Assembly: GCA_014377795.1 (NCBI GenBank)
Contig: JACMOY010000049.1
Location: 1 to 11,632 of the forward strand
From: Actinomycetota bacterium
GTDB lineage: Bacteria > Actinomycetota > Actinomycetes > Actinomycetales > Angustibacteraceae
Reading direction: 5' to 3'
DNA length: 11,632 nucleotides
Below the pieces are notes generated by a model that saw nothing but the letters and a program-made list of their open reading frames with translations, was not told where the DNA came from and did not search any database. The position numbers were made by a program, and so were the translations under genes. Below are positions 1 to 6,058 of the stretch, in pieces. Every line of letters begins with the position of its first letter. The stretch's first letter is position 1.

Positions 1-156
1 ATCGCCCGCGCCCTGCCGGCGGTCGACCCCCGACACGAGATCCTGCTGAGCTCGGCCGGCCTGCACGTCACCGCCGGCCTGCGGGCGCTGCGCGTCGACG
101 AGTACGCCAGCAACCACTGGCTGGGGACGTTCGCCGCCATGGCGCTGGGCGCCTGA
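1..156 (+). CDS. C-terminal end of a DUF2891-like protein (5' end outside window)
   Basis: Frame 1 is open from the first base to the TGA at 154-156 and gives 51 C-terminal residues. They contain a D-P-R-H segment, then a helix-like stretch, then E-Y-A-S-N-H-W-L-G-T-F-A near the end. The closing pattern (aromatic/acidic, H-W-L-x-T-F-A, small hydrophobic tail) resembles the C-terminus of DUF2891 proteins as I remember them, a family of unknown biochemical function with an all-helical, toroid-like fold. Only the tail is visible, so the family call is tentative. That this is the end of a real gene is better supported: the frame is open, codon use fits the neighbours, and the stop lies 9 bases before the next ORF. 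The next gene is in the same direction and probably co-transcribed. Confidence 0.6.
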   Translation: MARALPAVDPRHEILLSSAGLHVTAGLRALRVDEYASNHWLGTFAAMALGA

Positions 157-165
157 AAAAGACGG

Positions 166-1257
166 TTGCCCCCGGCGTGCACCGGCTGGTTGGCTGCGCC
201 GCTGGACCCCAGCGCCGTCCTGGCCGCGTACGACGCCCAGGTGCGGCGCGACCCGCCCGCCCAGCCCGGGGTGCGGATGGAGCGCGACCGGTGGGTCACC
301 CGGGTGGGCTCGGCGGACGGTCTGGGCTGGAACGCCGTGGTCTGGAGCGATCCCGACCTGGGCGACACCGACGTCGACGCCGTGGTCGCCGATCAGGTGC
401 GACGGTTTCGCGGCCTGGAGTGGGAGTGGAAGCACTACTCCCACGACCAGCCACCCGACCTGCCGGACCGGCTGCGTGCCGCGGGGCTCGTGCCCGAGCC
501 CGCCGAGACCCTGATGGTGGCCGAGGTCGCTGAGCTCGACCTCGACGTTCCCCCGCTGCCCGGCGTCGACGTGGTGCTGGTTGATGACGAGGACGGGATC
601 GCGGCGATGGGACGGGTGCACGAGGCCGTCTTCGGTGGCGAGCACAGCGCGATCGCCGGGGTTCTGCGCGCCGGGCTGGCCCAGCGGCCGAGGACGATGC
701 AGGGCGTTGTGGCGTCGGCCGGCGGCGAGCCCGTGGCGGCCGGCCGCGTCGACCTGACGCCGGGCACCGACTTCGCCAGCCTGTGGGGTGGCGGGACACT
801 CGCCGGGTGGCGTGGCCGCGGGGTGTTCCGGGCACTGGTCTCGCGCCGGGCGGCGCTGGCCGCCGAGCGCGGGTTCCGCTACCTGCAGGTGGACGCCTCG
901 GCTGACAGCAGACCGATCCTGCGCCGACTGGGGTTCGTCGAGCTGGCCACCACGACCCCGTGGACGCACCCGAGCGAGGGGGTGCGCGCAGACTCAGCGC
1001 TCGCCGGACACCCAGCGCGCGCCGTCGTCCTCGTCGTCCGGCTCGACGGCTCGACCGGTGTTGAGGTCGTCGAAGGGCGAGGGACCGTGCAGCTCGCGCT
1101 GCAGGGCGGTCAGGTCAGTGCTCGGGCTGTAGTACTTCAGCTCTCGGGCGACCTTAGTCTGCTTAGCCTTGGCTCGGCCGCGACCCATAGCGTCGACCCC
1201 CTCATGCATCGACCGGGACGGCCTTCGCGGTCCCGGGATCAGTGTGCTCACTCGTGA
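166..1257 (+). CDS. GNAT-family N-acetyltransferase with a long unexplained C-terminal tail
   Basis: This predicts an acetyl-CoA-dependent N-acetyltransferase; the substrate cannot be read from sequence. Residues about 15-120 form the variable N-terminal half, with E-W-E-W-K-H-Y-S-H-D at 85-94. Residues about 130-268 hold the GNAT core. The acetyl-CoA loop is W-R-G-R-G-V-F at 215-221, followed by a helix and Y-L-Q-V-D-A-S at 239-245, and then R-R-L-G-F at 253-257, typical of the last GNAT strand. The fold should end near residue 270. About 90 further residues read antisense through the whole DUF3073 gene and look non-native. The start is uncertain: TTG at 166 is the first start after the previous stop and keeps the conserved A-A-Y-D-A-Q segment, but the ribosome binding site is weak; TTG at 190 is an alternative. 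The gap to the upstream gene is 9 bases, so an operon is likely. Confidence 0.75.
   Translation: MPPACTGWLAAPLDPSAVLAAYDAQVRRDPPAQPGVRMERDRWVTRVGSADGLGWNAVVWSDPDLGDTDVDAVVADQVRRFRGLEWEWKHYSHDQPPDLPDRLRAAGLVPEPAETLMVAEVAELDLDVPPLPGVDVVLVDDEDGIAAMGRVHEAVFGGEHSAIAGVLRAGLAQRPRTMQGVVASAGGEPVAAGRVDLTPGTDFASLWGGGTLAGWRGRGVFRALVSRRAALAAERGFRYLQVDASADSRPILRRLGFVELATTTPWTHPSEGVRADSALAGHPARAVVLVVRLDGSTGVEVVEGRGTVQLALQGGQVSARAVVLQLSGDLSLLSLGSAATHSVDPLMHRPGRPSRSRDQCAHS
994..1188 (-). CDS. DUF3073 family small basic protein
   Basis: This is a 64-residue protein opening with MGRGRAKAKQTKVARELKYY, the near-invariant signature of DUF3073, a small protein widespread in actinomycetes with no established function. 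The N-terminal third is strongly basic and the C-terminal third is acidic (E-P-D-D-E-D-D-G around 50-57), giving a highly charged, probably partly disordered protein. ATG at 1188 is chosen over the upstream in-frame start at 1251 because the family signature starts exactly here and a G-rich purine tract (GAGGGGG on the minus strand) lies about 8 bases upstream. A 7-bp inverted repeat sits just upstream in the presumed leader. The gene is wholly antisense to the 3' part of the GNAT reading frame. The next minus-strand gene upstream of it is the dehydrogenase, as I recall for Streptomyces. Confidence 0.9.
   Translation of the reverse strand: MGRGRAKAKQTKVARELKYYSPSTDLTALQRELHGPSPFDDLNTGRAVEPDDEDDGARWVSGER
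1213..1236 (-). promoter_or_regulatory. Inverted repeat in the DUF3073 leader
   Basis: CCGGGAC at 1213-1219 and GTCCCGG at 1230-1236 form a perfect 7-bp stem with a 10-base loop, ending 25 bases upstream of the DUF3073 start codon. It may be a leader hairpin, an operator, or a terminator for the dehydrogenase transcript arriving from the right. Nothing in the sequence separates these options. Confidence 0.35.
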
Positions 1258-1320
1258 CGCCCACGTTACATCGTCGCGAGCGCACCCGGCGACCGCAGCG
1301 ACGCTGCCCCGATTGGGGGT

Positions 1321-1343
1321 CGGTCAGCGGCCGGTCAGCGGCC
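1321..1343. repeat. Short tandem duplication spanning the dehydrogenase stop codon
   Basis: The unit GGTCAGCGGCC occurs twice in tandem (1322-1332 and 1333-1343). On the minus strand each copy carries an in-phase TGA-like triplet, so the true stop at 1335-1337 is echoed 11 bases downstream, out of frame. It looks like a small local duplication just past the gene end. Confidence 0.5.
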
Positions 1344-2402
1344 CGGCAGCCAGGTGCGGCGCAGCCCCGACACCTCGCTGATGCGCTGCTCGGCGAGCCG
1401 CTCAGCGGCCACCGACGGCGCGATGCCGGCCGATGCCGCCTCGCCCAGCACCGCGGCGGTGGTGGCGAAGATGCCCATCGTGCGGGCCCGGGCCCGCTCG
1501 AACGAGAAGCCGCGCCGCTCGTCGGCGACCTGGATCACCCCGCCGGAGCTGACGACGAAGTCGGGGGCGTAGGTGATCCCCCGGCGCACCAGGACGTCGG
1601 CGACCTGCGGGTGGGCGAGCTGGTTGTTGGCCGCACCGCACACGACGCCGGCGGTCAGTGCCTCGGCGACCTCGACGGTCAGCGCCCCACCGAGGGCGCA
1701 GGGGGCGTACGCGTCCAGGTCGCGGGCCAGCAGGTCGTCGGTGGTGGCGGCGACCTCGACCTCTGGGTGGGCCGCTCGCACGCGGTCCAGCGCGGCGGAC
1801 GAGACGTCGGTGACGACGACGTGCGCGCCGTCCGCGCGCAGGTGGCCGACGAGCAGGTGGCCCACCTTGCCCACCCCGGCCACGGCGACCCGGCGCCCGG
1901 CCAGGGACGTCGAGCCCCAGCGGTGCTCGGCCGCGGCGCGCAACCCCTGGAACACCCCGAGGGCGGTCAGCACCGACGAGTCGCCGGCGCCGCCGTCGCT
2001 CTCGCTGCGGCCGGTGACGAAGTCGCACTCGCGGGCGACGACGTCCATGTCGGCGACGTAGGTGCCGACGTCGCAGGCGGTGACGTACCGGCCGCCGAGG
2101 CTCTGGACGAACCGGCCGTAGGCGCGCAGCAGGGCCTCGGTCTTGTCGCGCGCCGGGTCGCCGATGATGACGGCCTTGCCGCCGCCGTGGTCGAGCCCAG
2201 CCAGGGCGTTCTTGTACGTCATGCCGCGCGAGAGGTCGAGGACGTCGGCGACGGCGTCCGCCTCGCTGGCGTACGGGTGGAACCGGGTGCCACCCAGGCC
2301 CGGCCCGAGCGCCGTGCTGTGCAGCGCGATCACGGCCCGCAGGCCGGTGGTGCGGTCGTGGCAGAACACGACCTGCTCGTGCTCGCCGTCCAGGATGCTC
2401 AC
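1335..2402 (-). CDS. vdh: NAD-dependent branched-chain amino acid dehydrogenase (valine/leucine dehydrogenase type)
   Basis: Oxidative deamination of valine or leucine to the 2-oxo acid, ammonia and NADH, in the cytoplasm; a Glu/Leu/Phe/Val dehydrogenase family member. Numbering from the longer possible start at 2411 (358 residues), I see G-P-G-L-G-G-T-R at 36-43, the lysines of M-T-Y-K-N (K67) and G-G-G-K (K79), T-A-C-D-V-G-T with D114, and the dinucleotide loop G-V-G-K-V-G at 179-184 followed by the acidic T-D-V. Length fits Streptomyces valine dehydrogenase. GTG at 2402 is preferred because an AGGGTGG tract lies 5 bases before it; GTG at 2411 sits inside that tract with no ribosome site of its own. 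Substrate preference among valine, leucine and phenylalanine is not certain. The gene is divergent from the next with a gap of about 56 bases, so the promoters probably share that space. Confidence 0.88.
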   Translation of the reverse strand: MSILDGEHEQVVFCHDRTTGLRAVIALHSTALGPGLGGTRFHPYASEADAVADVLDLSRGMTYKNALAGLDHGGGKAVIIGDPARDKTEALLRAYGRFVQSLGGRYVTACDVGTYVADMDVVARECDFVTGRSESDGGAGDSSVLTALGVFQGLRAAAEHRWGSTSLAGRRVAVAGVGKVGHLLVGHLRADGAHVVVTDVSSAALDRVRAAHPEVEVAATTDDLLARDLDAYAPCALGGALTVEVAEALTAGVVCGAANNQLAHPQVADVLVRRGITYAPDFVVSSGGVIQVADERRGFSFERARARTMGIFATTAAVLGEAASAGIAPSVAAERLAEQRISEVSGLRRTWLPGR

Positions 2403-2440
2403 GGCCGCCACCCTAGGGGCGCGGCCGGTGCGCTGATGTC

Positions 2441-2456
2441 GGGTGTCACCCTGGTG
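2441..2456. promoter_or_regulatory. Overlapping inverted repeats in the divergent vdh / unknown-gene promoter gap
   Basis: GGGTG-T-CACCC (2441-2451) is a perfect dyad with a one-base centre. It overlaps a second dyad, CACC-CT-GGTG (2447-2456), which ends just before the GTG start at 2459. In a 56-bp divergent gap these could be an operator or a translation-control hairpin. The bases alone do not prove either. Confidence 0.35.
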
Positions 2457-2458
2457 GG

Positions 2459-3298
2459 GTGCCAGCAGCCCGGCGACCGCCGTACGTCGCGTACCTGCGT
2501 GTGTTCGAGCCGGTGGCGCACCTGCCCGCTACCGAGCGCGAGCGCTGGACGGCGTACGCGCCCTCGCGCCCGCACCGCGACCATGTCGAGGCGGCCCTGT
2601 TCGCCGACTCGGTGCGCCGCCTCGCGGGCCGACCGCCGGTGCCGGTGCCCCCGACCGAGAGCAGCGACGGGCTGCTGCTCGAGCTGGACGGCGCGCTGTA
2701 CGTCTGCCCCCAGCAGCCGCGCCTTCGGGTGTGGACCGACCTGGCCCGGGCCGGCGACGTGTTGCCCCTGGTGCAGACCCTGCCGGTGGCGCTGCGCGAG
2801 CAGGCGGCCGCGGACCTCGCGGCGTACGCCCGCGCCGGCGGGGGGCTGCGGCTGGTCACGCTGTCGACGGCCTGGCAGGTGCCGGTCGCCTGGTTCGTCC
2901 CCTTCGCCGCCGAGGAGCGCGAGCTGCGACTGGGTCGGCGGGGGCCGGGTGACGAGCGCGTGCTGCGCTACCGGACGCCGATGTCGTCCGCCCGCCGGCG
3001 CTGCGCCCGCGGTCTGCGGGCGGCGCGTGCCCACCTGCAGGACGAGGACGTGCCGGCCCAGATCGAGCAGGTGTCGCGGTGGCTCGAGCAGTTCGACCCG
3101 CGCAGCGTCGTCGAGCTGGACTACGCCGCACTGGTCGACCTGCTGGACGACGCCCACCTGCTCGGGGACGACTCGGCTGCTGACGTCGCGGACGGTCTGG
3201 CGGCGCTGACCGAGGGTGACGCGCTGTCGGCGGCTGCGGCGTACCGCCGGTGGACCCAGCGCTGGCACCGGGTGGCGCTGCTGTCGCGCGCGTCGTAG
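2459..3298 (+). CDS. Conserved actinobacterial protein of unknown function, between vdh and bldC
   Basis: This 279-residue soluble protein corresponds, by position and by its N-terminal [11 protein letters not shown] segment, to the uncharacterised gene I recall between vdh and bldC in Streptomyces (SCO4090). No catalytic motif is recognisable. Visible features are an arginine-rich N-terminal half, an [13 protein letters not shown] strand pair at about 72-84, a hydrophobic [11 protein letters not shown] at about 139-149, and a basic patch around 175-190 ([10 protein letters not shown]). The C-terminal third is rich in Asp and Leu (about 215-250). There is no signal peptide or membrane span. 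GTG at 2459 is the only start that keeps the conserved N-terminus. It has no properly spaced ribosome site, so near-leaderless initiation is possible. The stop is TAG at 3296-3298; bldC begins 121 bases later. Confidence 0.8.
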   Translation: MPAARRPPYVAYLRVFEPVAHLPATERERWTAYAPSRPHRDHVEAALFADSVRRLAGRPPVPVPPTESSDGLLLELDGALYVCPQQPRLRVWTDLARAGDVLPLVQTLPVALREQAAADLAAYARAGGGLRLVTLSTAWQVPVAWFVPFAAEERELRLGRRGPGDERVLRYRTPMSSARRRCARGLRAARAHLQDEDVPAQIEQVSRWLEQFDPRSVVELDYAALVDLLDDAHLLGDDSAADVADGLAALTEGDALSAAAAYRRWTQRWHRVALLSRAS

Positions 3299-3309
3299 TG
3301 ACTAGTCAC
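3298..3309. promoter_or_regulatory. 12-bp perfect palindrome upstream of bldC
   Basis: GTGACTAGTCAC is a perfect palindrome whose first base is the last base of the upstream stop codon. It lies about 110 bases before the bldC start, in a 121-base non-coding gap. It could be a regulator binding site for bldC. No match to a named operator is claimed. Confidence 0.35.
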
Positions 3310-3407
3310 CTGCGCCGGTAAAGATGATCCGTCCTGAATGTTCCCCTGCGGGCCGTCATCGTCCATATTGAGGGGTGATCGCCGACGTCGTCTGACGCGG
3401 CCAGACT

Positions 3408-3413
3408 GAGGAG
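3408..3413 (+). promoter_or_regulatory. Ribosome binding site of bldC
   Basis: GAGGAG lies about 7 bases before the ATG at 3420 and fixes this start, agreeing with the family length of about 68 residues. The leader upstream (3310-3407) includes the AT-richest patch nearby (CATATTGA around 3363-3370), a possible -10 region. Confidence 0.6.
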
Positions 3414-3419
3414 CCCTTC

Positions 3420-3620
3420 ATGGCCGCTCGTACGACGGAAGCCGAGTCGCTGCTCACCCCCGCTGAGGTGGCTGCGCTGTTTCGGGTCGACCCCAAGACC
3501 GTGACCCGCTGGGCCAAGGCCGGCAAGCTGACCTCGATCCGCACCCTCGGCGGCCACCGCCGCTACCGCGAGGCCGAGGTTCGCGCCCTGCTGTCGGGCA
3601 TCCCGACCCAGCGCAGCTGA
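3420..3620 (+). CDS. bldC: BldC-type MerR-like DNA-binding regulator
   Basis: This is a 66-residue protein that is essentially one winged helix-turn-helix of the MerR/excisionase type, with no effector domain. L-L-T-P-A-E-V-A-A-L-F-R-V (11-23) forms the first helices, D-P-K-T-V-T-R-W-A-K-A-G-K-L (24-37) the recognition helix, and R-T-L-G-G-H-R-R-Y-R (41-50) the wing that contacts DNA. It is close to full-length identical in pattern to Streptomyces BldC (68 residues), a developmental regulator known to bind cooperatively as head-to-tail oligomers on direct repeats. In non-sporulating actinomycetes the role of this protein is less clear, so differentiation control here is inference. ATG is preceded by GAGGAG. 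A strong hairpin follows the stop, suggesting the gene is transcribed alone or with its upstream neighbour. Confidence 0.95.
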   Translation: MAARTTEAESLLTPAEVAALFRVDPKTVTRWAKAGKLTSIRTLGGHRRYREAEVRALLSGIPTQRS

Positions 3621-3634
3621 CCGCCCCGACCGGG

Positions 3635-3670
3635 CGAGCCGGCGCCGTCGCAGGGGGCGGCGCCGGCTCG
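3635..3670. terminator. Bidirectional hairpin terminator between bldC and the convergent membrane gene
   Basis: CGAGCCGGCGCCG (3635-3647) and CGGCGCCGGCTCG (3658-3670) form a perfect 13-bp stem with a 10-base loop, placed between two convergent stop codons (3620 and 3681). There is no clear T-tract on either side, common for actinomycete terminators. The position and stem strength make termination of both transcripts likely. Confidence 0.85.
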
Positions 3671-3680
3671 TTCGGGTCCC

Positions 3681-3971
3681 TCAGGCGACCCAGCCGAGGT
3701 ACCTGCTGCCGAGCGTGATCGCCGCCCACCACGAGGCGGCCGCCACCAGGGGAACGAGCAGGCCCAGCGGTGAGTGGCTTCTGATCAGTCGCCCACCGAC
3801 GGCCGTGAGCACCACCCACCACAGGATCAGCACCACCACGGCCCAGGTCGGCGCCACCAGCCCGGTGAGCAGGTAGAAGAAGCCGACGCCCAGGTGCGCC
3901 GCCGTCCCCGCGACCACGGCGACCACGAACCCCACCGGGTGCGGCGCCTTGATCGGGCGGGGGGTGGTCAT
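3681..3971 (-). CDS. Small three-helix integral membrane protein, function unknown
   Basis: This is a 96-residue protein with a short basic N-terminus (M-T-T-P-R-P-I-K-A-P-H-P) and three hydrophobic segments at about 13-39, 42-59 and 68-88, the last two carrying paired tryptophans (W51-W52, W81-W82). A basic loop (R61-R64) between helices two and three suggests that loop faces the cytoplasm. No transporter or enzyme motif is visible, and I do not recognise a named family. ATG at 3971 is chosen because its first base overlaps the stop of the small upstream ORF in an ATGA junction; the much longer extension upstream is arginine-rich, low-complexity and overlaps another frame. There is no good ribosome site before the ATG, so translation may depend on coupling to the upstream ORF. 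Confidence 0.72.
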   Translation of the reverse strand: MTTPRPIKAPHPVGFVVAVVAGTAAHLGVGFFYLLTGLVAPTWAVVVLILWWVVLTAVGGRLIRSHSPLGLLVPLVAAASWWAAITLGSRYLGWVA

Positions 3972-4114
3972 GACGCCACGTCCGCCGCAGCGACCCGGAT
4001 CGACGTCCCTGCGCCCGCGGCGACGGCTGCATCCAGCCGGGCGGCGGAGGTGATGACGACGCGCTCGTCCAGGGCCGCGACATCGTCGTCCGGTAGGCTC
4101 ACGGCCGGCTTCAC
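3968..4114 (-). CDS. Tiny ORF with an antitoxin-like N-terminus, coupled to the membrane protein
   Basis: This is a 48-residue ORF if GTG at 4114 is the start; an in-frame GTG at 4171 would give 67. It opens V-K-P-A-V-S-L-P-D-D-D-V-A-A-L-D-E, which resembles the beta strand and first helix of ribbon-helix-helix antitoxins of the MazE/VapB type (typically S-V-S-L-P-D-E-D-V-A-x-L-D). The remainder (A-A-R-L-D-A-A-V-A-A-G...) is shorter than a full antitoxin and lacks the usual acidic, tryptophan-containing tail that binds a toxin. No toxin gene is adjacent: the downstream gene encodes a membrane protein. The stop overlaps the next start by 4 nt (ATGA), the main evidence that it is translated. 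It may be a truncated antitoxin remnant kept as a leader cistron, or an unrelated small protein. Confidence 0.5.
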   Translation of the reverse strand: MKPAVSLPDDDVAALDERVVITSAARLDAAVAAGAGTSIRVAAADVAS

Positions 4115-4180
4115 ACTGCGACGGTACTGCGGTGCTACCGACCATGGCGCGTTCGCACACCACTGGCCCACGCCCCGACT

Positions 4181-4184
4181 GGAG
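4181..4184 (+). promoter_or_regulatory. Ribosome binding site that decides the hydroxylase start
   Basis: GGAG is spaced 7 bases from GTG at 4192. The other in-frame starts (GTG 4132, ATG 4144) have no comparable purine tract and would add a 16-20 residue low-complexity N-terminus before the FAD fold. Confidence 0.65.
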
Positions 4185-4191
4185 CCGAGCA

Positions 4192-5772
4192 GTGAGCAGT
4201 GAGCAGCCGCCGGTCCGGCCGCGCGAGTACGACGTCGCGATCATCGGCTACGGCCCGGTCGGCGTCACCGCGGCCAACCTGCTGGGCGCCCGCGGGCTGT
4301 CGGTGCTCGTCGCCGAGCGCGACGGGTCGGTGTACGACCGTGCCCGGGCGATCGCCACCGACGAGGAGATCCTGCGCATCTGGCAGCGGGTCGGGCTGGC
4401 GGAGCGGCTGAAGCAGGACATGCTGTGGGACAAGGCGATCGACTTCGTCGACGCTGACGGCGAGTCGTTCCTGAGTTTCGCACCGCGCACGCGCGGCAAC
4501 GGGTACCCGCCTCAGCTCTTCCTCTACCAACCGGTTCTGGAGCAGGTGCTGCGCCAGGGCGTCGAGCGGTTCCCGAACGTCGAGGTCAGGCTGCGCACCG
4601 AGGTGGTGCACCAGGGCCAGGACCGTGACGGCGTCGAGCTGACGATGCTCGACCTGGACGCCGAGACGACCACCCGGGCTCGGGTGAGGTACGTCGTCGC
4701 TGCCGACGGCGGGTCGAGCCCCACGCGCGGCCGGCTCGGGATCGGCTTCGAGGGCCGCACCTACGAGGACCGCTGGTTGGTGATCGACACGAAGGTGCTG
4801 CAGGAGTGGCCCGAGGTCGACCGGCTTCGCTTCCACTGCAACCCGATCCGAGCGGCCGTCGACTGTCCGACGCCGCTGGGCCACCACCGCTGGGAGTTCC
4901 CGGTGCTGCCCGGCGACGACGAGACCGAGCTGGTCACCGACACCGCCGTCCGCCGACTGCTGACCGACCAGGGCGTCGACCCGCACTGGGTCGAGGTGCT
5001 GCGGGCCGTCGTCTACTCCCACCACGTCCGCCTCGCCGCACAGTGGCGGGTGGGCCGGGTCTTCCTGGTCGGCGACGCCGCCCACGTCATGCCGCCCTGG
5101 ATCGGTCAGGGCATGTCCTCGGGGGTGCGCGACGTCAACAACCTGTGCTGGAAGCTGGCCGGCGTCGTGCACGGCGAGCTGCCGGAGTCCGTCCTGGACA
5201 CCTACGCGAGCGAACGGATGCCGCACGTGCGCTCGATGACCAAGGCCGCCGTCTTCTTCGGCCGGGTCATCACCGAGCGCCGCCGCGCGGTCACCGCGGT
5301 GCGTGACCCGCTGTTCCGCGCCGCCATGAGGGCCCCGTACGTGGGGGCGTTCCTTCGCGACGGGTCCTGGTTTCCCGAGACGCGGTACGCGCACGGCCTG
5401 CTCGCGCGATCGACGTCCCGAACGCGCGCCGGCGGGCTGGTGGGGCAGATGGTGCCGCAGCCGTGGGTCGAGGCTGCTGACGGAACCCGCACCCGCCTGG
5501 ACGACGCGCTCGGCAGCGGGTGGGCCCTGCTGCGGGCGCCGGCCGACCGCACCGGGACGGACCCCGCGTGGTCACGGGCCGGCGTCCGGTCGCTGACGCT
5601 GCTGCCGGCGAACAGCCGGCCCGCCGCCGCCGCCGTGGTCGACGCCGACGACGTCCTCGTGCCGTGGATGCGCCGCCACCGGGTCACGACGGTCGCCGTG
5701 CGCCCTGACGGCATCGTCTACGCCGCGGCGTCGGGACGGGGGCCGCTCGCCCCGCCGCCGTTCGCCGCCTGA
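4192..5772 (+). CDS. mhpA: FAD-dependent aromatic hydroxylase, MhpA-type 3-(3-hydroxyphenyl)propionate hydroxylase
   Basis: Class A flavoprotein monooxygenase (526 residues) expected to ortho-hydroxylate a phenolic substrate with NAD(P)H and O2. Visible: the N-terminal Rossmann loop G-Y-G-P-V-G at 19-24 after D-V-A-I-I; an E-R-D acidic end of the second strand near residue 41; the central D-G motif R-Y-V-V-A-A-D-G-G; and the second FAD motif V-G-D-A-A-H-V-M-P-P-W with G294-D295, followed by G-Q-G-M-S-S-G-V-R-D-V-N-N-L-C-W-K-L. The I-G-Q-G-M-(S/C)-S-G-x-R-D pattern is typical of MhpA and its relatives. The C-terminal 120 residues should be the degenerate thioredoxin-like domain. No ring-cleavage dioxygenase or hydrolase (mhpB, mhpC) follows in the window, so the substrate is uncertain; resorcinol or other phenol hydroxylases are alternatives. 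It is divergent from the small membrane-protein unit with a 77-base gap. Confidence 0.82.
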   Translation: MSSEQPPVRPREYDVAIIGYGPVGVTAANLLGARGLSVLVAERDGSVYDRARAIATDEEILRIWQRVGLAERLKQDMLWDKAIDFVDADGESFLSFAPRTRGNGYPPQLFLYQPVLEQVLRQGVERFPNVEVRLRTEVVHQGQDRDGVELTMLDLDAETTTRARVRYVVAADGGSSPTRGRLGIGFEGRTYEDRWLVIDTKVLQEWPEVDRLRFHCNPIRAAVDCPTPLGHHRWEFPVLPGDDETELVTDTAVRRLLTDQGVDPHWVEVLRAVVYSHHVRLAAQWRVGRVFLVGDAAHVMPPWIGQGMSSGVRDVNNLCWKLAGVVHGELPESVLDTYASERMPHVRSMTKAAVFFGRVITERRRAVTAVRDPLFRAAMRAPYVGAFLRDGSWFPETRYAHGLLARSTSRTRAGGLVGQMVPQPWVEAADGTRTRLDDALGSGWALLRAPADRTGTDPAWSRAGVRSLTLLPANSRPAAAAVVDADDVLVPWMRRHRVTTVAVRPDGIVYAAASGRGPLAPPPFAA

Positions 5773-6058
5773 GCCGCACGGCTGCGTCTGAGCTGATGAC
5801 CCACTCACAGAGGGGTTCGCCATGACCATCATCGACACGGTGCCAACCGTGGCCCCCGGCTTCGACACCCCGGTCAGGGCCGCTCGCTGGCCATCATCAT
5901 CGCTGGCTCGTTCACCGAGAAGACGGATGGCGCTCAGCTGCTGTTCATCTGAGACCGTCCACGCCTGTGCCGCCTGGCTCGCCGGGTCCGGTCAGTGCCC
6001 CCACCATGGGGTGACCGGGTCCTGCACGCCGATGCCCGCACCGACCGAGGAGAACGAC
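5773..6058 (+). other. Leader stretch upstream of phosphoketolase with a probable decayed small ORF
   Basis: These 286 bases separate the hydroxylase stop from the preferred phosphoketolase start. ATG at 5822 has a good ribosome site (AGAGGGG, about 6 bases before it) and begins [17 protein letters not shown]. Past about 5873 this frame becomes arginine/serine/cysteine-rich and looks non-coding. The frame one base back gives protein-like [16 protein letters not shown] and more, ending at TGA 5950-5952. A single indel would join the two into a small protein of about 43 residues. The ATG frame also has no stop and stays in phase with phosphoketolase, so an N-terminal extension is formally possible. 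No other structure is evident. Confidence 0.45.
6047..6052 (+). promoter_or_regulatory. Ribosome binding site that decides the phosphoketolase start
   Basis: GAGGAG lies 6 bases before GTG at 6059. This gives an 820-residue protein, within the usual phosphoketolase range, rather than the 899 residues obtained from ATG at 5822. Confidence 0.7.

Noticed and set aside
1263..1268. TAACGT as a minus-strand -10 box for DUF3073
   Set aside because: It fits TANNNT but has no -35 partner at a reasonable distance. Such hexamers are common enough that I do not list it as a promoter.
1242..3209. 655-codon plus-strand frame across the dehydrogenase and the next gene
   Set aside because: It reads antisense to vdh and then out of frame through the 2459 gene. 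The protein is Ala/Arg/Gly-rich without motifs, and both real genes explain the region.
3972..4244. N-terminal extension of the small membrane protein
   Set aside because: The added 91 residues are Arg/Gly-rich and overlap the antitoxin-like ORF in another frame. The ATGA overlap at 3968-3971 gives a natural start.
4135..5394. Long minus-strand frame opposite the hydroxylase
   Set aside because: It shadows the FAD monooxygenase, has no recognisable domain, and has composition typical of reverse frames in GC-rich DNA.
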